From Geodermatophilus sp. YIM 151500 (GTDB lineage: Bacteria; Actinomycetota; Actinomycetes; Mycobacteriales; Geodermatophilaceae): a stretch of DNA of 64,000 bases. Where the stretch lies: positions 702,678-766,677 of the forward strand of contig NZ_JAOVZT010000001.1 in the NCBI RefSeq assembly GCF_025716945.1. Direction: 5' to 3'. The notes under the pieces are model-generated. The model had not been told where the DNA came from and made no database searches. It was given only the letters and a program-made list of their open reading frames with translations. Made by a program: the position numbers and the translations under genes. The first letter of the stretch is position 1; every line of letters begins with the position of its first letter. This document shows positions 9,313-17,131 of the stretch, piece after piece.

Positions 9313-10284
9313 ATGAGCGTCACCCCGGATCCCGGCATGGCGGCGCCGGCCGAGTCAGCCGCCCTGGACGCCTACTCGCGCGTGGTCACCGCGGTGGCGG
9401 CCGAGCTCACCCCGCACGTGGCCGCGCTGCAGGTGACCGACGCGGCGGGCCGGTCGGGGGCCGGGTCCGCGGTCGTCTTCACCGGTGACGGGCTGCTGCT
9501 CACCAACGCGCACGTGGTCGGGCGCACCCGCCGCGGGCGGGCGGTGTTCGCCGACGGCACCGAGGCCGACGTCGACGTCGTCGGCGCCGACCCCCTCTCG
9601 GACCTCGCCGTCGTGCGGGCCCGCACCGGCACTCCCCCGGCGGCATCGCTGGGGGATGCGGGCTCCCTGCGGGTCGGGCAGCTCGTGGTCGCCGTGGGCA
9701 ACCCGCTGGGCCTGGCCGGCTCGGTCACCGCGGGGGTGGTGAGCGGTCTGGGCCGGTCGCTGCCGACCCGTGACGGGCGCACGGCGCGGGTGGTCGAGGA
9801 CGTCATCCAGACCGACGCCGCGCTGAACCCCGGCAACTCCGGCGGCGCGCTGGCCGACGCGTCGTGCCGGGTGGTCGGCATCAACACCGCGGTCGCCGGC
9901 TGGGGGCTGGGGCTGGCCGTGCCGGTCAACGACACCACCCGCCGGATCATCGGCGCCCTCGTGCGCGACGGTCGTGTGCGCCGCGCGTACCTCGGCCTGG
10001 TCAGCACGCCGGCGCCGCTGCCCGGACCGCTGGCCGAGCGGGTCGGGCGGCCGCGGGGCCTGCGGATCGTCGACGTCGTCCCCGGGTCACCGGCCGACCG
10101 GTCGGGACTCAAGGCCGGCGACCTGGTCCTGGAGGCGGGCCGGGCGCCGGTGGCCGAGGCGCAGAGCCTGCAGCGGCTGCTCTTCGCCGAGGCGATCGGG
10201 CAGTCGCTACCGGTGACCGTCTACCGGCGCGGGGCGATGGTGGACGTGATCACCGTGCCGACGGAGCTGACCGGCCAGGCCTGA
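9313..10284 (+). CDS. Trypsin-like serine protease with PDZ domain (HtrA-like)
   Basis: A 323-residue S1C protease. The catalytic triad is His67 (LLLTNAHVVG), Asp97 (DPLSDLAVVR) and Ser176 (NPGNSGGAL). A PDZ domain follows at about 225-320 (GLRIVDVVPGSPADRSGLKAGDLV). Unlike most HtrA proteins it shows no signal peptide or membrane segment, so it may act in the cytoplasm or be exported by another route. The start ATG has a good ribosome site (ggagg at 9303-9307). It is divergent from amylosucrase, with 118 bp between starts. It is probably a quality-control or stress protease; no specific substrate can be inferred. Confidence 0.9.
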   Translation: MSVTPDPGMAAPAESAALDAYSRVVTAVAAELTPHVAALQVTDAAGRSGAGSAVVFTGDGLLLTNAHVVGRTRRGRAVFADGTEADVDVVGADPLSDLAVVRARTGTPPAASLGDAGSLRVGQLVVAVGNPLGLAGSVTAGVVSGLGRSLPTRDGRTARVVEDVIQTDAALNPGNSGGALADASCRVVGINTAVAGWGLGLAVPVNDTTRRIIGALVRDGRVRRAYLGLVSTPAPLPGPLAERVGRPRGLRIVDVVPGSPADRSGLKAGDLVLEAGRAPVAEAQSLQRLLFAEAIGQSLPVTVYRRGAMVDVITVPTELTGQA

Positions 10285-10420
10285 AGCCGGGCCGGCCCAG
10301 GTCGGAGCCGGACCCGGACCCCGGCGCGGACGGTCGCCCCGCACGGGAGATCGCCGCGCGGACACCGGTACCGGGCCCGGGGCGCTGGCCACGGCGCCGC
10401 AGTCGCGGCAGCATCCCGGC

Positions 10421-11413
10421 ATGCTGCCGCTGGCCGAACTGCACGTGCACGTCGAGGGCACGCTGGAGGCCGACCTGCTGGTCCGCCTCGCCCGGCGCAA
10501 CGGGGTTCCGCTGCCCTCCGACGACCCCGCCGAGCTGACCGCGCGGTACGCCGACTTCGCCGACCTGCAGGCCTTCCTCGACGTCTACTACGCCAACCTG
10601 GCGGTGCTGCGCACCGAGGAGGACTTCCACGACCTGGCCGCCGCGTACCTGTCCCGTGCGGCGGCGGCCGGCGTCCGCCGGGCCGAGGTCTTCTGCGACC
10701 CGCAGACCCACGTGCGCAACGGCGTCCCGCTCGAGGCGGTCTTCCGCGGCCTCGGCGCGGCCTTCGCCGAGGCGCGGGCGGCCGGGATGTCGGCCGACCT
10801 GGTGGTCTGCTTCCTGCGCGACCTCGGCGGGGACGCCGCGGTCGACCTGCTGCGCCGGGCGCTGCCGCACCGGGAGCACTTCATCGGGGTGGGGCTGGAC
10901 TCGGCGGAGGTGGGCCACCCGCCCGCGCTGTTCCGGGAGGCGTACGAGATGGCCGCCGCCGAGGGCCTGCACCGGGTGGCGCACGCGGGCGAGGAGGGCG
11001 GCCCGGAGTACGTGCGCGAGGCCCTCGACGTCCTCGGCGTCGAGCGCGTCGACCACGGCAACCGGGCGTTGGAGGACCCGGACCTGGTCGCGCGGCTGCG
11101 CGACGAGCGGGTCCCGCTCACCGTCTGCCCGCTGTCGAACGTGGCGCTCAAGGGCGTGCCGCGGATCGAGGACCACCCGCTGCCGCGGATGCTGGAGCTC
11201 GGCCTCGTGGCCACGGTGAACAGCGACGACCCCGCCTACTTCGGCGGGTACGTCGACGACGTCGTCGCGGCCGTGCGGACGGCGCTGGGGGTGTCGGACG
11301 ACGACCTCGCGGTGCTGGCCCGCAACTCCTTCGCCGCCGCGTTCGCCGACGACGCCGACCGGTCCCGGTGGCTCGGCGAGGTCGACGCGTGGCGGGCGGC
11401 GCCTCCCCGCTGA
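10421..11413 (+). CDS. Adenine deaminase of the adenosine/AMP deaminase family
   Basis: A 330-residue zinc deaminase. Metal and catalytic residues are visible: His8 and His10 (ELHVHVEG), His188 with Glu191 (VAHAGEEG), and Asp269/Asp270 (VNSDDPAYFGGY). The segments FCDPQTH, CFLRDL and GVGLDSAEVGHPP match the branch that deaminates adenine to hypoxanthine, rather than adenosine deaminases, which have a different helix here. The assignment to adenine is therefore favoured, but adenosine cannot be excluded from sequence alone. It functions in purine salvage. The ATG at 10421 lacks a clear ribosome site. The FAD oxidoreductase follows 79 bp downstream. Confidence 0.85.
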   Translation: MLPLAELHVHVEGTLEADLLVRLARRNGVPLPSDDPAELTARYADFADLQAFLDVYYANLAVLRTEEDFHDLAAAYLSRAAAAGVRRAEVFCDPQTHVRNGVPLEAVFRGLGAAFAEARAAGMSADLVVCFLRDLGGDAAVDLLRRALPHREHFIGVGLDSAEVGHPPALFREAYEMAAAEGLHRVAHAGEEGGPEYVREALDVLGVERVDHGNRALEDPDLVARLRDERVPLTVCPLSNVALKGVPRIEDHPLPRMLELGLVATVNSDDPAYFGGYVDDVVAAVRTALGVSDDDLAVLARNSFAAAFADDADRSRWLGEVDAWRAAPPR

Positions 11414-11492
11414 CCGGCGCGGTGCGAAGGGCCCTGGTCGCCGGACCGCGGTTCTGCCACCGTCTGGTGCCGTTGCCGGCGGGAGGTACGCG

Positions 11493-12890
11493 ATGGGCTC
11501 GGTCGTGGTGTGCGGCGGCGGTGTGGTGGGGCTGGCGGCGGCGATGATGCTGGCCCGCGACGGGCACGAGGTGACGGTGCTCGAGGCCGACGCCGACCGG
11601 GCACCGGCCGCCCCGGCCGAGGCGTGGGAGGACTGGCGGCGCGCCGGGATCACCCAGTTCCGGCAGCCGCACAACCTGTTCAGCCGGGTGCGCGAGGTCT
11701 GCGACGGCGAGCTGCCCGGGATGACCGGGCGGCTGCTCGACGCGGGCTGCGTGTGGGTCGACCCGCTCGCGACCCGCCCGCCGGCGCTGGCCGACTGGCA
11801 GCCGTCGCCCGACGACGAGCGCTTCCGCTTCGTCACCGGCCGCCGGCCGGTCGTCGAGGCGGTGTTCGCCGCCGCCGCCGAGGCCACGCCCGGGGTGACC
11901 GTGCGACGCGGTGTCCGGACGGCGGCGCTGCGGACCGGGCCCGCCGCGCTCGACGGCGTCCCGCACGTCACCGGCGTCCGGACCGACGACGGCGCGGAGC
12001 TGACCGCCGACCTCGTCGTCGACGCCACCGGCCGGCGGAGCCGGTCGGCGGACTGGCTGAGCGCGGCCGGCGCGCGGCCGCCCGCCCCGGAGTCGCAGGA
12101 CAGCGGCTTCGCCTACTACACGCGGTACTACACCGGCCCGGAGCGGCCGCAGCGGCGGGCCCCCGGGCTCACGCCGATGGGCAGCATCTCGGTGCTCACC
12201 CTCGACGGCGACAACGACACCTGGTCGGTGACGCTCTTCGGCCGGACCCGGGACGCGCCGATCAAGGCGCTGCGCGGGTCGGTGGCGTTCGAGCGGGTGA
12301 TGGCCGCCTGCCCGCGGCACGCCCACTGGCTCGACGGCCGGCCGATCACCGACGTCCTGGTCATGGCCGGGGTCGTCGACCGGTACCGCAGCCCGGTGGT
12401 CGACGGCACGCCGGTGGTCACCGGCCTGCTGACGGTCGGGGACGCGTGGGCGTGCACCAACCCTTCGGCGGGGCGCGGCATCTCGCTGGGCATGGTGCAC
12501 GCGCAGGTCCTGCGTCGGGCCGTGGCGGCGCACCTCGACCGCCCGGCGGAGCTGGCGGCCTCCTTCGCCGCGGCGACCGAGGCCGAGGTCGAGCCCTTCT
12601 ACCGCGGGCAGCTGGCCGCCGACCGGGTCCGCCTCGCGGAGATGGCCGCCGCCGGCGGTGACGGACCGCCGGTCGAGCTGCGGTCGCCCGTGGTGGCGCT
12701 GCTCGGCGCGGGCATGACCGACCAGGTCGCGTTCCGCGCCTTCGTGGAGCTGCTCACGTGCCTGGCCACACCGCAGGACGTGCTGTCCCGGCCCGAGGTG
12801 GTCGCGGCGCTGGACCGCCACGACGGCTCGCCGCCGCCGTCGGCACCCGGACCGGACCGGGCCCGGCTGCTCGAGCTGCTCGCCACCTGA
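11493..12890 (+). CDS. FAD-dependent oxidoreductase, monooxygenase-like
   Basis: A 465-residue flavoprotein. It opens with a dinucleotide fold, VVVCGGGVVGLAAAMMLARDG, ending in an acidic residue (VLEADA) as expected for FAD. The second FAD contact, TVGDAWACTNPSAGRGISLGM near residue 315, is typical of group A flavin monooxygenases and geranylgeranyl reductase-like proteins. The middle segment (ITQFRQPHNLFSRVREV) recurs in a family of uncharacterised actinobacterial FAD-dependent proteins. The substrate is unknown. The start ATG at 11493 has gggagg nine bases upstream. It ends facing the SDR gene across a short palindromic spacer. Confidence 0.78.
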   Translation: MGSVVVCGGGVVGLAAAMMLARDGHEVTVLEADADRAPAAPAEAWEDWRRAGITQFRQPHNLFSRVREVCDGELPGMTGRLLDAGCVWVDPLATRPPALADWQPSPDDERFRFVTGRRPVVEAVFAAAAEATPGVTVRRGVRTAALRTGPAALDGVPHVTGVRTDDGAELTADLVVDATGRRSRSADWLSAAGARPPAPESQDSGFAYYTRYYTGPERPQRRAPGLTPMGSISVLTLDGDNDTWSVTLFGRTRDAPIKALRGSVAFERVMAACPRHAHWLDGRPITDVLVMAGVVDRYRSPVVDGTPVVTGLLTVGDAWACTNPSAGRGISLGMVHAQVLRRAVAAHLDRPAELAASFAAATEAEVEPFYRGQLAADRVRLAEMAAAGGDGPPVELRSPVVALLGAGMTDQVAFRAFVELLTCLATPQDVLSRPEVVAALDRHDGSPPPSAPGPDRARLLELLAT

Positions 12891-12893
12891 CCC

Positions 12894-12907
12894 GCGCTCC
12901 GGAGCGC
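12894..12907. terminator. Palindrome between convergent genes
   Basis: GCGCTCCGGAGCGC is a perfect 14-bp palindrome three bases after the FAD oxidoreductase stop. Its right half, GGAGCGCC, can alternatively pair with GGCGCTCC near 12953-12960. It lies between two convergent genes, so it may act as a bidirectional terminator. Confidence 0.5.
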
Positions 12908-12962
12908 CGGGGCGAGGTCCCCTTCGCGTCCTCTGCCCGGCTGCCGACCCGGGGGCGCTCCG

Positions 12963-13763
12963 TCACGGCCGGCGCCAGTCGTCGTCGCGCAGGTGGGAGC
13001 CCGCCATCGGGCCCATCTGCAGCATGCCGCCGTCGACGGTCCACGAGGCGCCGGTGACGTAGCCCGCCGAAGGGGAGGCGAGGAAGGCGATGACGGCGGC
13101 CACCTCCCGCGCGTCACCGGGACGGCGCAGCGGGACGCCGGGCCGCTCGTGCCCCGGTGCGGTCGGGTCCTCGTCCTCCTGGCCGGTCATCGCGGTGGCG
13201 ATCTCGCCGGGCGCGACGGCGTTGACCGTGATGCCGTGCTCGGCGAGCTCCAGCGCCGCGACCTTCGTGAGCAGCCCCAGCCCGCCCTTGGCCGCGCAGT
13301 AGGCCGCGGCGCCGACCCGCGGCTGGTGCTCGTGCACGCTGGTGACGTTGACGATCCGGCCGCCCCGGCCGGCGTCGACCATGCGGCGGGCGGCCCGCTG
13401 CAGGCAGAGGAAGGCGCCGTCGAGGTCGGTGGCCAGCACCTCGCGCCAGGTGGCGAAGTCGGTGTCCAGGACGGTGCTCGCGTGCCCGGTTCCGGCGTCG
13501 TTGACCAGGACGTCGAGACCGCCGAGCGCCTCGGCGAGGTCGTCCACCAAGTCGGCCGCCCCGGGGAGCTCCGTGAGATCCACGCGGCGGACCTCGGCGC
13601 GGCGCCCGCGGTCGCGCACCTCCGCGGCGGTCCGCTCGGCCATGGACTCGTCGCGGTACCAGGTGACCCCGATGTCGCAGCCCTGATCGGCCAGGGCGAC
13701 GGCGACGGCGCGGCCGATGCCGCTCTCGGACCCGGTGATGACGGCGACGCGGGGGGAGGTCAT
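12963..13763 (-). CDS. Short-chain dehydrogenase/reductase
   Basis: A 266-residue classical SDR. The cofactor motif TGSESGIG is near residue 11-18, and the active site has Ser in NVTSVH and YCAAK (Tyr-x3-Lys) near 155-159. The structural motif usually written NNAG is VNDAG here, a conservative change. The C-terminal ASWTVDGGMLQMGP is typical of the glucose 1-dehydrogenase/3-ketoacyl reductase type. I chose the ATG at 13763, with ggga upstream, over the GTG at 13781. The substrate is not predictable. The DinB-like gene diverges 93 bp away. Confidence 0.85.
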   Translation of the reverse strand: MTSPRVAVITGSESGIGRAVAVALADQGCDIGVTWYRDESMAERTAAEVRDRGRRAEVRRVDLTELPGAADLVDDLAEALGGLDVLVNDAGTGHASTVLDTDFATWREVLATDLDGAFLCLQRAARRMVDAGRGGRIVNVTSVHEHQPRVGAAAYCAAKGGLGLLTKVAALELAEHGITVNAVAPGEIATAMTGQEDEDPTAPGHERPGVPLRRPGDAREVAAVIAFLASPSAGYVTGASWTVDGGMLQMGPMAGSHLRDDDWRRP

Positions 13764-13856
13764 GCGGCTCCCGGTTCCCACGCCGGGTATGCACCGAACC
13801 GTCGGTGCCCGGCCCTAGCGTGCGCGGCGGAGATCCCACGACCGCGGAGGCCGCCG

Positions 13857-14420
13857 ATGTCCAGTCCGGACCCCACCACGACCCACCCGACCGCGCCGAC
13901 CCCGACCGACCCGCCCCTCACCGGCGAGCGGGCCGACCTGCTGGAGGCGCTGGCCGCGCACCGGCAGTTCCTCCGCGTCACCGTGCGGGGGCTGACCGAC
14001 GAGCAGGCCCGGCGGCGGCCGACGGCCAGCGAGCTGACCCTCGGCGGGCTGGTCAAGCACGTCGCGCGCATCGAGGCGAAGTGGGTGGACTTCCTGCTCA
14101 CCGGCCCGGACGTGCTGGCCGCGCCCATCAATCCGGCCGGCTACGAGCAGTGGGCCGACGACTTCCGCTTGCTGCCCGGGGAGACGCTCGCCGACGTCCT
14201 GGCCGAGTACGAGGCGGTGGCCCGGCGCACCGACGAGCTGCTGCGGACCCTGCCCGACCTGGACGCCGCGCAGCCGCTGCCGCAGGCGCCCTGGTTCGAG
14301 CCGGGCGCCCGCCGCTCCGCCCGCCGGGTGTTCGTGCACATCGTCGCCGAGACCGCCCAGCACGCCGGGCACGCCGACATCCTGCGGGAGACGATCGACG
14401 GGCAGCGGACGATGGGCTGA
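13857..14420 (+). CDS. DinB-like (DUF664) metal-dependent protein
   Basis: A 187-residue four-helix-bundle protein. A Pro/Thr-rich N-terminal 22 residues precede the conserved core. Potential metal-binding histidines are in LVKHVARIEAKW near residue 66 and in HIVAETAQHAGHADILRE near 160, the usual DinB-superfamily pattern. Actinobacterial relatives include mycothiol-dependent enzymes, so a thiol-dependent transferase or isomerase role is possible but not shown. The start ATG at 13857 has gcggagg eight bases upstream. It converges with a small gene, with 13 bp between their stops. Confidence 0.8.
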   Translation: MSSPDPTTTHPTAPTPTDPPLTGERADLLEALAAHRQFLRVTVRGLTDEQARRRPTASELTLGGLVKHVARIEAKWVDFLLTGPDVLAAPINPAGYEQWADDFRLLPGETLADVLAEYEAVARRTDELLRTLPDLDAAQPLPQAPWFEPGARRSARRVFVHIVAETAQHAGHADILRETIDGQRTMG

Positions 14421-14433
14421 CGGTGCCGAGGCG

Positions 14434-14616
14434 CTACTGCTGGGCGGCGAAGCGGGCGTCGAGCAGCCGGTCGACCGAGCCCTCCGCCTCGCCCACCCGC
14501 CGCTCGTTCTCGGCCGACGGGCACCGCTCGAACGCCGTGCGGGCCACCCCGAGCGCGATCCAGGCGACGGAGATGTCGAGGTCGAGCTGCTCAAAGCTGG
14601 TCACTGCCTGGCTCAT
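14434..14616 (-). CDS. Small conserved-looking protein, 60 residues
   Basis: A predicted helical protein (MSQAVTSFEQLDLD..., ending RFAAQQ). Its start ATG at 14616 has an excellent ribosome site (aggaggt), which strongly supports expression from here rather than from the longer upstream frame. There is no signal or membrane segment. I do not recognise the family. Confidence 0.65.
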   Translation of the reverse strand: MSQAVTSFEQLDLDISVAWIALGVARTAFERCPSAENERRVGEAEGSVDRLLDARFAAQQ

Positions 14617-14749
14617 GGCGACCTCCTGTCGTCGCTGGGATCCGACACCCCGGACGCTAGGCCCGGGGTGTGACAGAACGGGAACGCGCCTGTTGCCGCT
14701 GGACGCCCGTTCCTCCCAGCCGTCCCGTGCGGCCCCGGCGCCCCCGGCC

Positions 14750-15703
14750 TCAGGAGTCGCTCGCGTCGAGCTGCTCGACCCGCGCCCGGGCGCGGTCACG
14801 GGTCCTCGCGGCGTCGGTGCTGCGCCGCTCCGCGCTCTCGCGGCGCCGCTCTGCCCGGGAGCGCTCACCACCGACGCGCGTGCACTCCTCGCGGGTGCGG
14901 GCGAGCTCGGCGGTCAGCTCCTCGACCCGCCCGAGCAGGCCGTCGTGCCGGGCGGCGAGCTCCTCGGCGCGCTGCCGGGCGTCGTCGAGCGCCTCGGCGG
15001 CGTCCTCGGCGTCCCGCTCGGCGCCGGCCACGGCGAGCCGGGCCTCGGCGAGTTCGCGCCACCGGCGCTCCTCGGCCGCGCGGCGCGCCTCCTCCTGCCG
15101 TTCCGTCTCGGCCCGGCGACGGGCGTCGACGTCCCCGCCGCGCCGGGCCGGCCGCTCGCCGCGGGAGGGCCCACCGCGGGCGGGCCCGGGCCGGGCGGGG
15201 GGGCGCACGAGGTGCAGGTCCGGCCGGTCGACGGTGCCCAGCCCGCTGTAGGACAGCGGCCCGGTGAGCCGGCCGGCCAGCAGCGCCCCGCCGGCGTCCG
15301 GGTCGGCCAGGGCGGCCCGCAGGGTCTCCTCGACCTGGGCGGCGACGCCCGTGCTGACCGGGTGGCCGAGCTCGGCGGCGATGCCCCGCGCCTGCCGGGT
15401 CAACGCGCCGACCAGCTGGCGCCGCTGCACGTCGAGGGCCCGGAGCTGGTCGCCGGCGAGGCTGCTCTGCGCGTCCCGCAGCAGACCGCCGAGCTCCACC
15501 AGGTTCTCGATCTCCTCCCGCTGGTGGCGAACCAGGACGTTCGCCACCCACGCGGGGGTCGACGGCTTGCCCAGCGCCTTGATCGCGGCGGCGAGTGCCC
15601 GGTCGCCGCCCGCCCGCGCCTCCCGCTCGCGGGCGGTGCGCGCGGCCATGAACTCGTCGGGGTGCAGGCCGTAGAGCTCGTCGGCGACCTCGTCGTAGTC
15701 CAC
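14750..15703 (-). CDS. Hypothetical coiled-coil protein
   Basis: A 317-residue protein of unknown function found, as a type, in actinobacteria. The N-terminal part (VDYDEVADELYGLHPDEFMAAR, then KALGKPSTPAWVANVLVRHQ) is the conserved portion. A Pro/Arg-rich hinge near residues 180-215 separates it from a C-terminal Glu/Arg/Ala-rich region of about 100 residues with heptad-like spacing, predicted to be coiled coil. The start is GTG 15703, with ggggagg upstream; the earlier in-frame start adds non-conserved Arg/Cys-rich residues. It has no membrane segment. Confidence 0.72.
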   Translation of the reverse strand: MDYDEVADELYGLHPDEFMAARTAREREARAGGDRALAAAIKALGKPSTPAWVANVLVRHQREEIENLVELGGLLRDAQSSLAGDQLRALDVQRRQLVGALTRQARGIAAELGHPVSTGVAAQVEETLRAALADPDAGGALLAGRLTGPLSYSGLGTVDRPDLHLVRPPARPGPARGGPSRGERPARRGGDVDARRRAETERQEEARRAAEERRWRELAEARLAVAGAERDAEDAAEALDDARQRAEELAARHDGLLGRVEELTAELARTREECTRVGGERSRAERRRESAERRSTDAARTRDRARARVEQLDASDS

Positions 15704-15802
15704 GCGCCTCCCCTTCGTGCCGTCGGGGCAACAGTGTGTGCGCTGCCGCCCGGCTCCGGTGCGCGGAACCCGGCGGCAGCGCACCCGCTGCCCTCCTGCG
15801 CG

Positions 15803-16273
15803 TCAGCAGCAGGCGGCCGTCGCGGACGTCGAGCCGGACCCGCAGCAGGTGCCGTCGCCGCGGACCGCGGACAGCTCGGCGCGCGTCTCGCCCTCCAGAT
15901 CGGGGCGGGCGTCGGCGGTGACGGTGTAGACCTCCCACGGCTCCCCGCCGGGTCCGGTGACCCAGACCTTGTCCTGGACGGCGTAGCAGCAGGTCGTCCC
16001 CTCCTCCACGCGGGTGGCCAGCCCCTCGCCGGTCAGCCGGCCGGTGGCCGTGGTGACCTCCTCGCGGGTCGGCACCTCGACGCCGAGGTGGTCCAGCCGC
16101 GTCGGCTCACCCGGCCGGCCTTCGAGCAGGACCAGCTTGAGCGGGGGCTCGGTGATCGCGAAGTTGGCGTACCCGGGACGGCGCTTGGCCGGCGGAGCGG
16201 CGAACAGGCGGGAGTAGAAGTCGATCGCGGCGTCGAGGTCGGCGACGCGGAGTGCCAGCTGCACACGGGACAC
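15803..16273 (-). CDS. ArsI/CadI-family vicinal-oxygen-chelate protein
   Basis: A 156-residue glyoxalase-fold protein. Likely metal ligands are Gln5, His62 (DHLGVEV) and Glu114 (PWEVYTV), and it has the vicinal pair Cys95-Cys96 (GTTCCYAVQDKVWV). That layout matches ArsI, the C-As lyase that demethylates trivalent methylarsenicals, and the related CadI. The C-terminus carries two more CC pairs (TCCGSGS, AACC) that may bind thiophilic metal. The start GTG 16273 has aggaggg upstream. It diverges from arsR over a shared operator, so arsenic- or metal-responsive expression is expected. Activity as a lyase versus cadmium-type metal binding cannot be decided from sequence. Confidence 0.82.
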   Translation of the reverse strand: MSRVQLALRVADLDAAIDFYSRLFAAPPAKRRPGYANFAITEPPLKLVLLEGRPGEPTRLDHLGVEVPTREEVTTATGRLTGEGLATRVEEGTTCCYAVQDKVWVTGPGGEPWEVYTVTADARPDLEGETRAELSAVRGDGTCCGSGSTSATAACC

Positions 16274-16309
16274 GTGAACCCTCCTGGGATCGCGGCGCAC
16301 GGGGCGCCA

Positions 16310-16331
16310 TGTATCGACGGTTGTCGATACA
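16310..16331. promoter_or_regulatory. ArsR operator palindrome overlapping the -35 of the arsR1 promoter
   Basis: A perfect inverted repeat, TGTATCGAC-N4-GTCGATACA, lies in the divergent region between the ArsI-like gene and the first arsR. It overlaps TTGTCG (16321-16326), which is spaced 17 bp from TAGCAT (16344-16349), a good -35/-10 pair reading rightward. A repressor bound here would block RNA polymerase. Confidence 0.85.
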
Positions 16332-16384
16332 GGAGGATGTCGCTAGCATCGATGCCTGTCAATATGTTGCTGGAGGAGAGCCGG

Positions 16385-16741
16385 ATGCCGGTGCCCGAGC
16401 TGACCGTTCTCGACGAGGCGGGCCCGCCCGCGTGCTGCGCGCCGCTGACCGCCGCGGCCCTCGACGAGGCCGATGCGCGCCTCCTGGCGCGGCAGTTCGC
16501 GGCCCTGGCCGATCCGGTGCGGCTGCGCCTGGTGTCGCTGCTGGCCACGGCCGACGGGGGCGCCGTCTGCGCCTGCGACCTGGTCGAACCGGCCGGTCGC
16601 AGCCAGCCGACGGTGTCGCACCACCTCAAGGTCCTGACCGACGCCGGCCTGGTGACCGGCGAGCGGCGCGGCCGCAACATCTGGTACGCCGTCGTCCCGG
16701 CCGCCCTGGAGGGACTGCGCGGCGCCCTGGCCACGGCCTGA
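16385..16741 (+). CDS. arsR: ArsR-family metalloregulator (first copy)
   Basis: A 118-residue winged-helix repressor. Its DNA-recognition helix is GRSQPTVSHHLKVL at about 71-84. Cys17-Cys18 in the N-terminal arm plus Cys62 (VCACDL, also Cys64) match the Cys15-Cys16-Cys55 As(III) site known from Corynebacterium glutamicum ArsR. This suggests arsenite or antimonite sensing. The ATG at 16385 has ggaggag at the right distance; two in-frame ATGs at 16352 and 16364 are less well placed. Its own promoter carries a strong palindrome, so autorepression is likely. Confidence 0.88.
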   Translation: MPVPELTVLDEAGPPACCAPLTAAALDEADARLLARQFAALADPVRLRLVSLLATADGGAVCACDLVEPAGRSQPTVSHHLKVLTDAGLVTGERRGRNIWYAVVPAALEGLRGALATA

Positions 16742-16802
16742 CCGGCCGGGCCGCGCCGTTCACCGAAGGTTCGCTTGCCACGGGCGGGCAGGCTGACGTC
16801 TC

Positions 16803-16818
16803 ATCAGCGCGTGCTGAT
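16803..16818. promoter_or_regulatory. Second ArsR-type operator around the arsR2 start
   Basis: ATCAGC-GCGT-GCTGAT is an inverted repeat spanning the GTG start of the second arsR. Its sequence differs from the upstream palindrome, which suggests that each ArsR has its own site. A possible TTGCCA lies at 16775-16780, but no good -10 hexamer is visible. Confidence 0.65.
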
Positions 16819-17131
16819 AGAACGCTCGCCGCTGGTGGACCACGGCGTGGCGCGCGCGCTCGCCGACCCGACGCGTCGCCGGATCCTCGAGCTGCTGGCC
16901 GGGGAGCAGCTGTGCACCTGCCACCTCGTCGAGGAGCTGGGGGCCACGCAGACCAACGTCTCCAACCACCTGCGGGTGCTGCGCGAGGCCGGGCTGGTCG
17001 TCAGCGAGCAAGCGGGGCGGTACGCCTACCACCGGTTGGTGCCCGACCGGCTCGAGCGGATGTCCGCCGGACTGGCGGCGCTCGCGTCCCGCTCGCGGCT
17101 TGCCCTGGCGGTGCGGCGGCCGTGCGGCTGA
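16811..17131 (+). CDS. arsR: ArsR-family metalloregulator (second copy)
   Basis: A 106-residue winged-helix repressor with the classic As(III) site of the E. coli R773 type: Cys35-x-Cys37 in EQLCTCHLVEEL, at the start of the helix before the recognition helix (TQTNVSNHLRVLREAG). Its sensor site therefore differs from the first arsR, 69 bp upstream. I start it at GTG 16811, possibly leaderless; a TTG at 16775 would extend it by 12 residues without clear homology. The coding end overlaps the aquaporin start by 10 bases. Confidence 0.82.
   Translation: MLIERSPLVDHGVARALADPTRRRILELLAGEQLCTCHLVEELGATQTNVSNHLRVLREAGLVVSEQAGRYAYHRLVPDRLERMSAGLAALASRSRLALAVRRPCG

Noticed and set aside
5670-9488. A 1272-codon open frame antisense to the YbdK-like and amylosucrase genes
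   Set aside because: Composition is low-complexity Arg/Pro/Gly/Val/His and both true genes carry catalytic motifs on the other strand.
16352-16384. Upstream ATG starts for the first arsR
   Set aside because: The ribosome site ggaggag is correctly spaced only from ATG 16385, and the upstream ATG lies too close to the -10 element.
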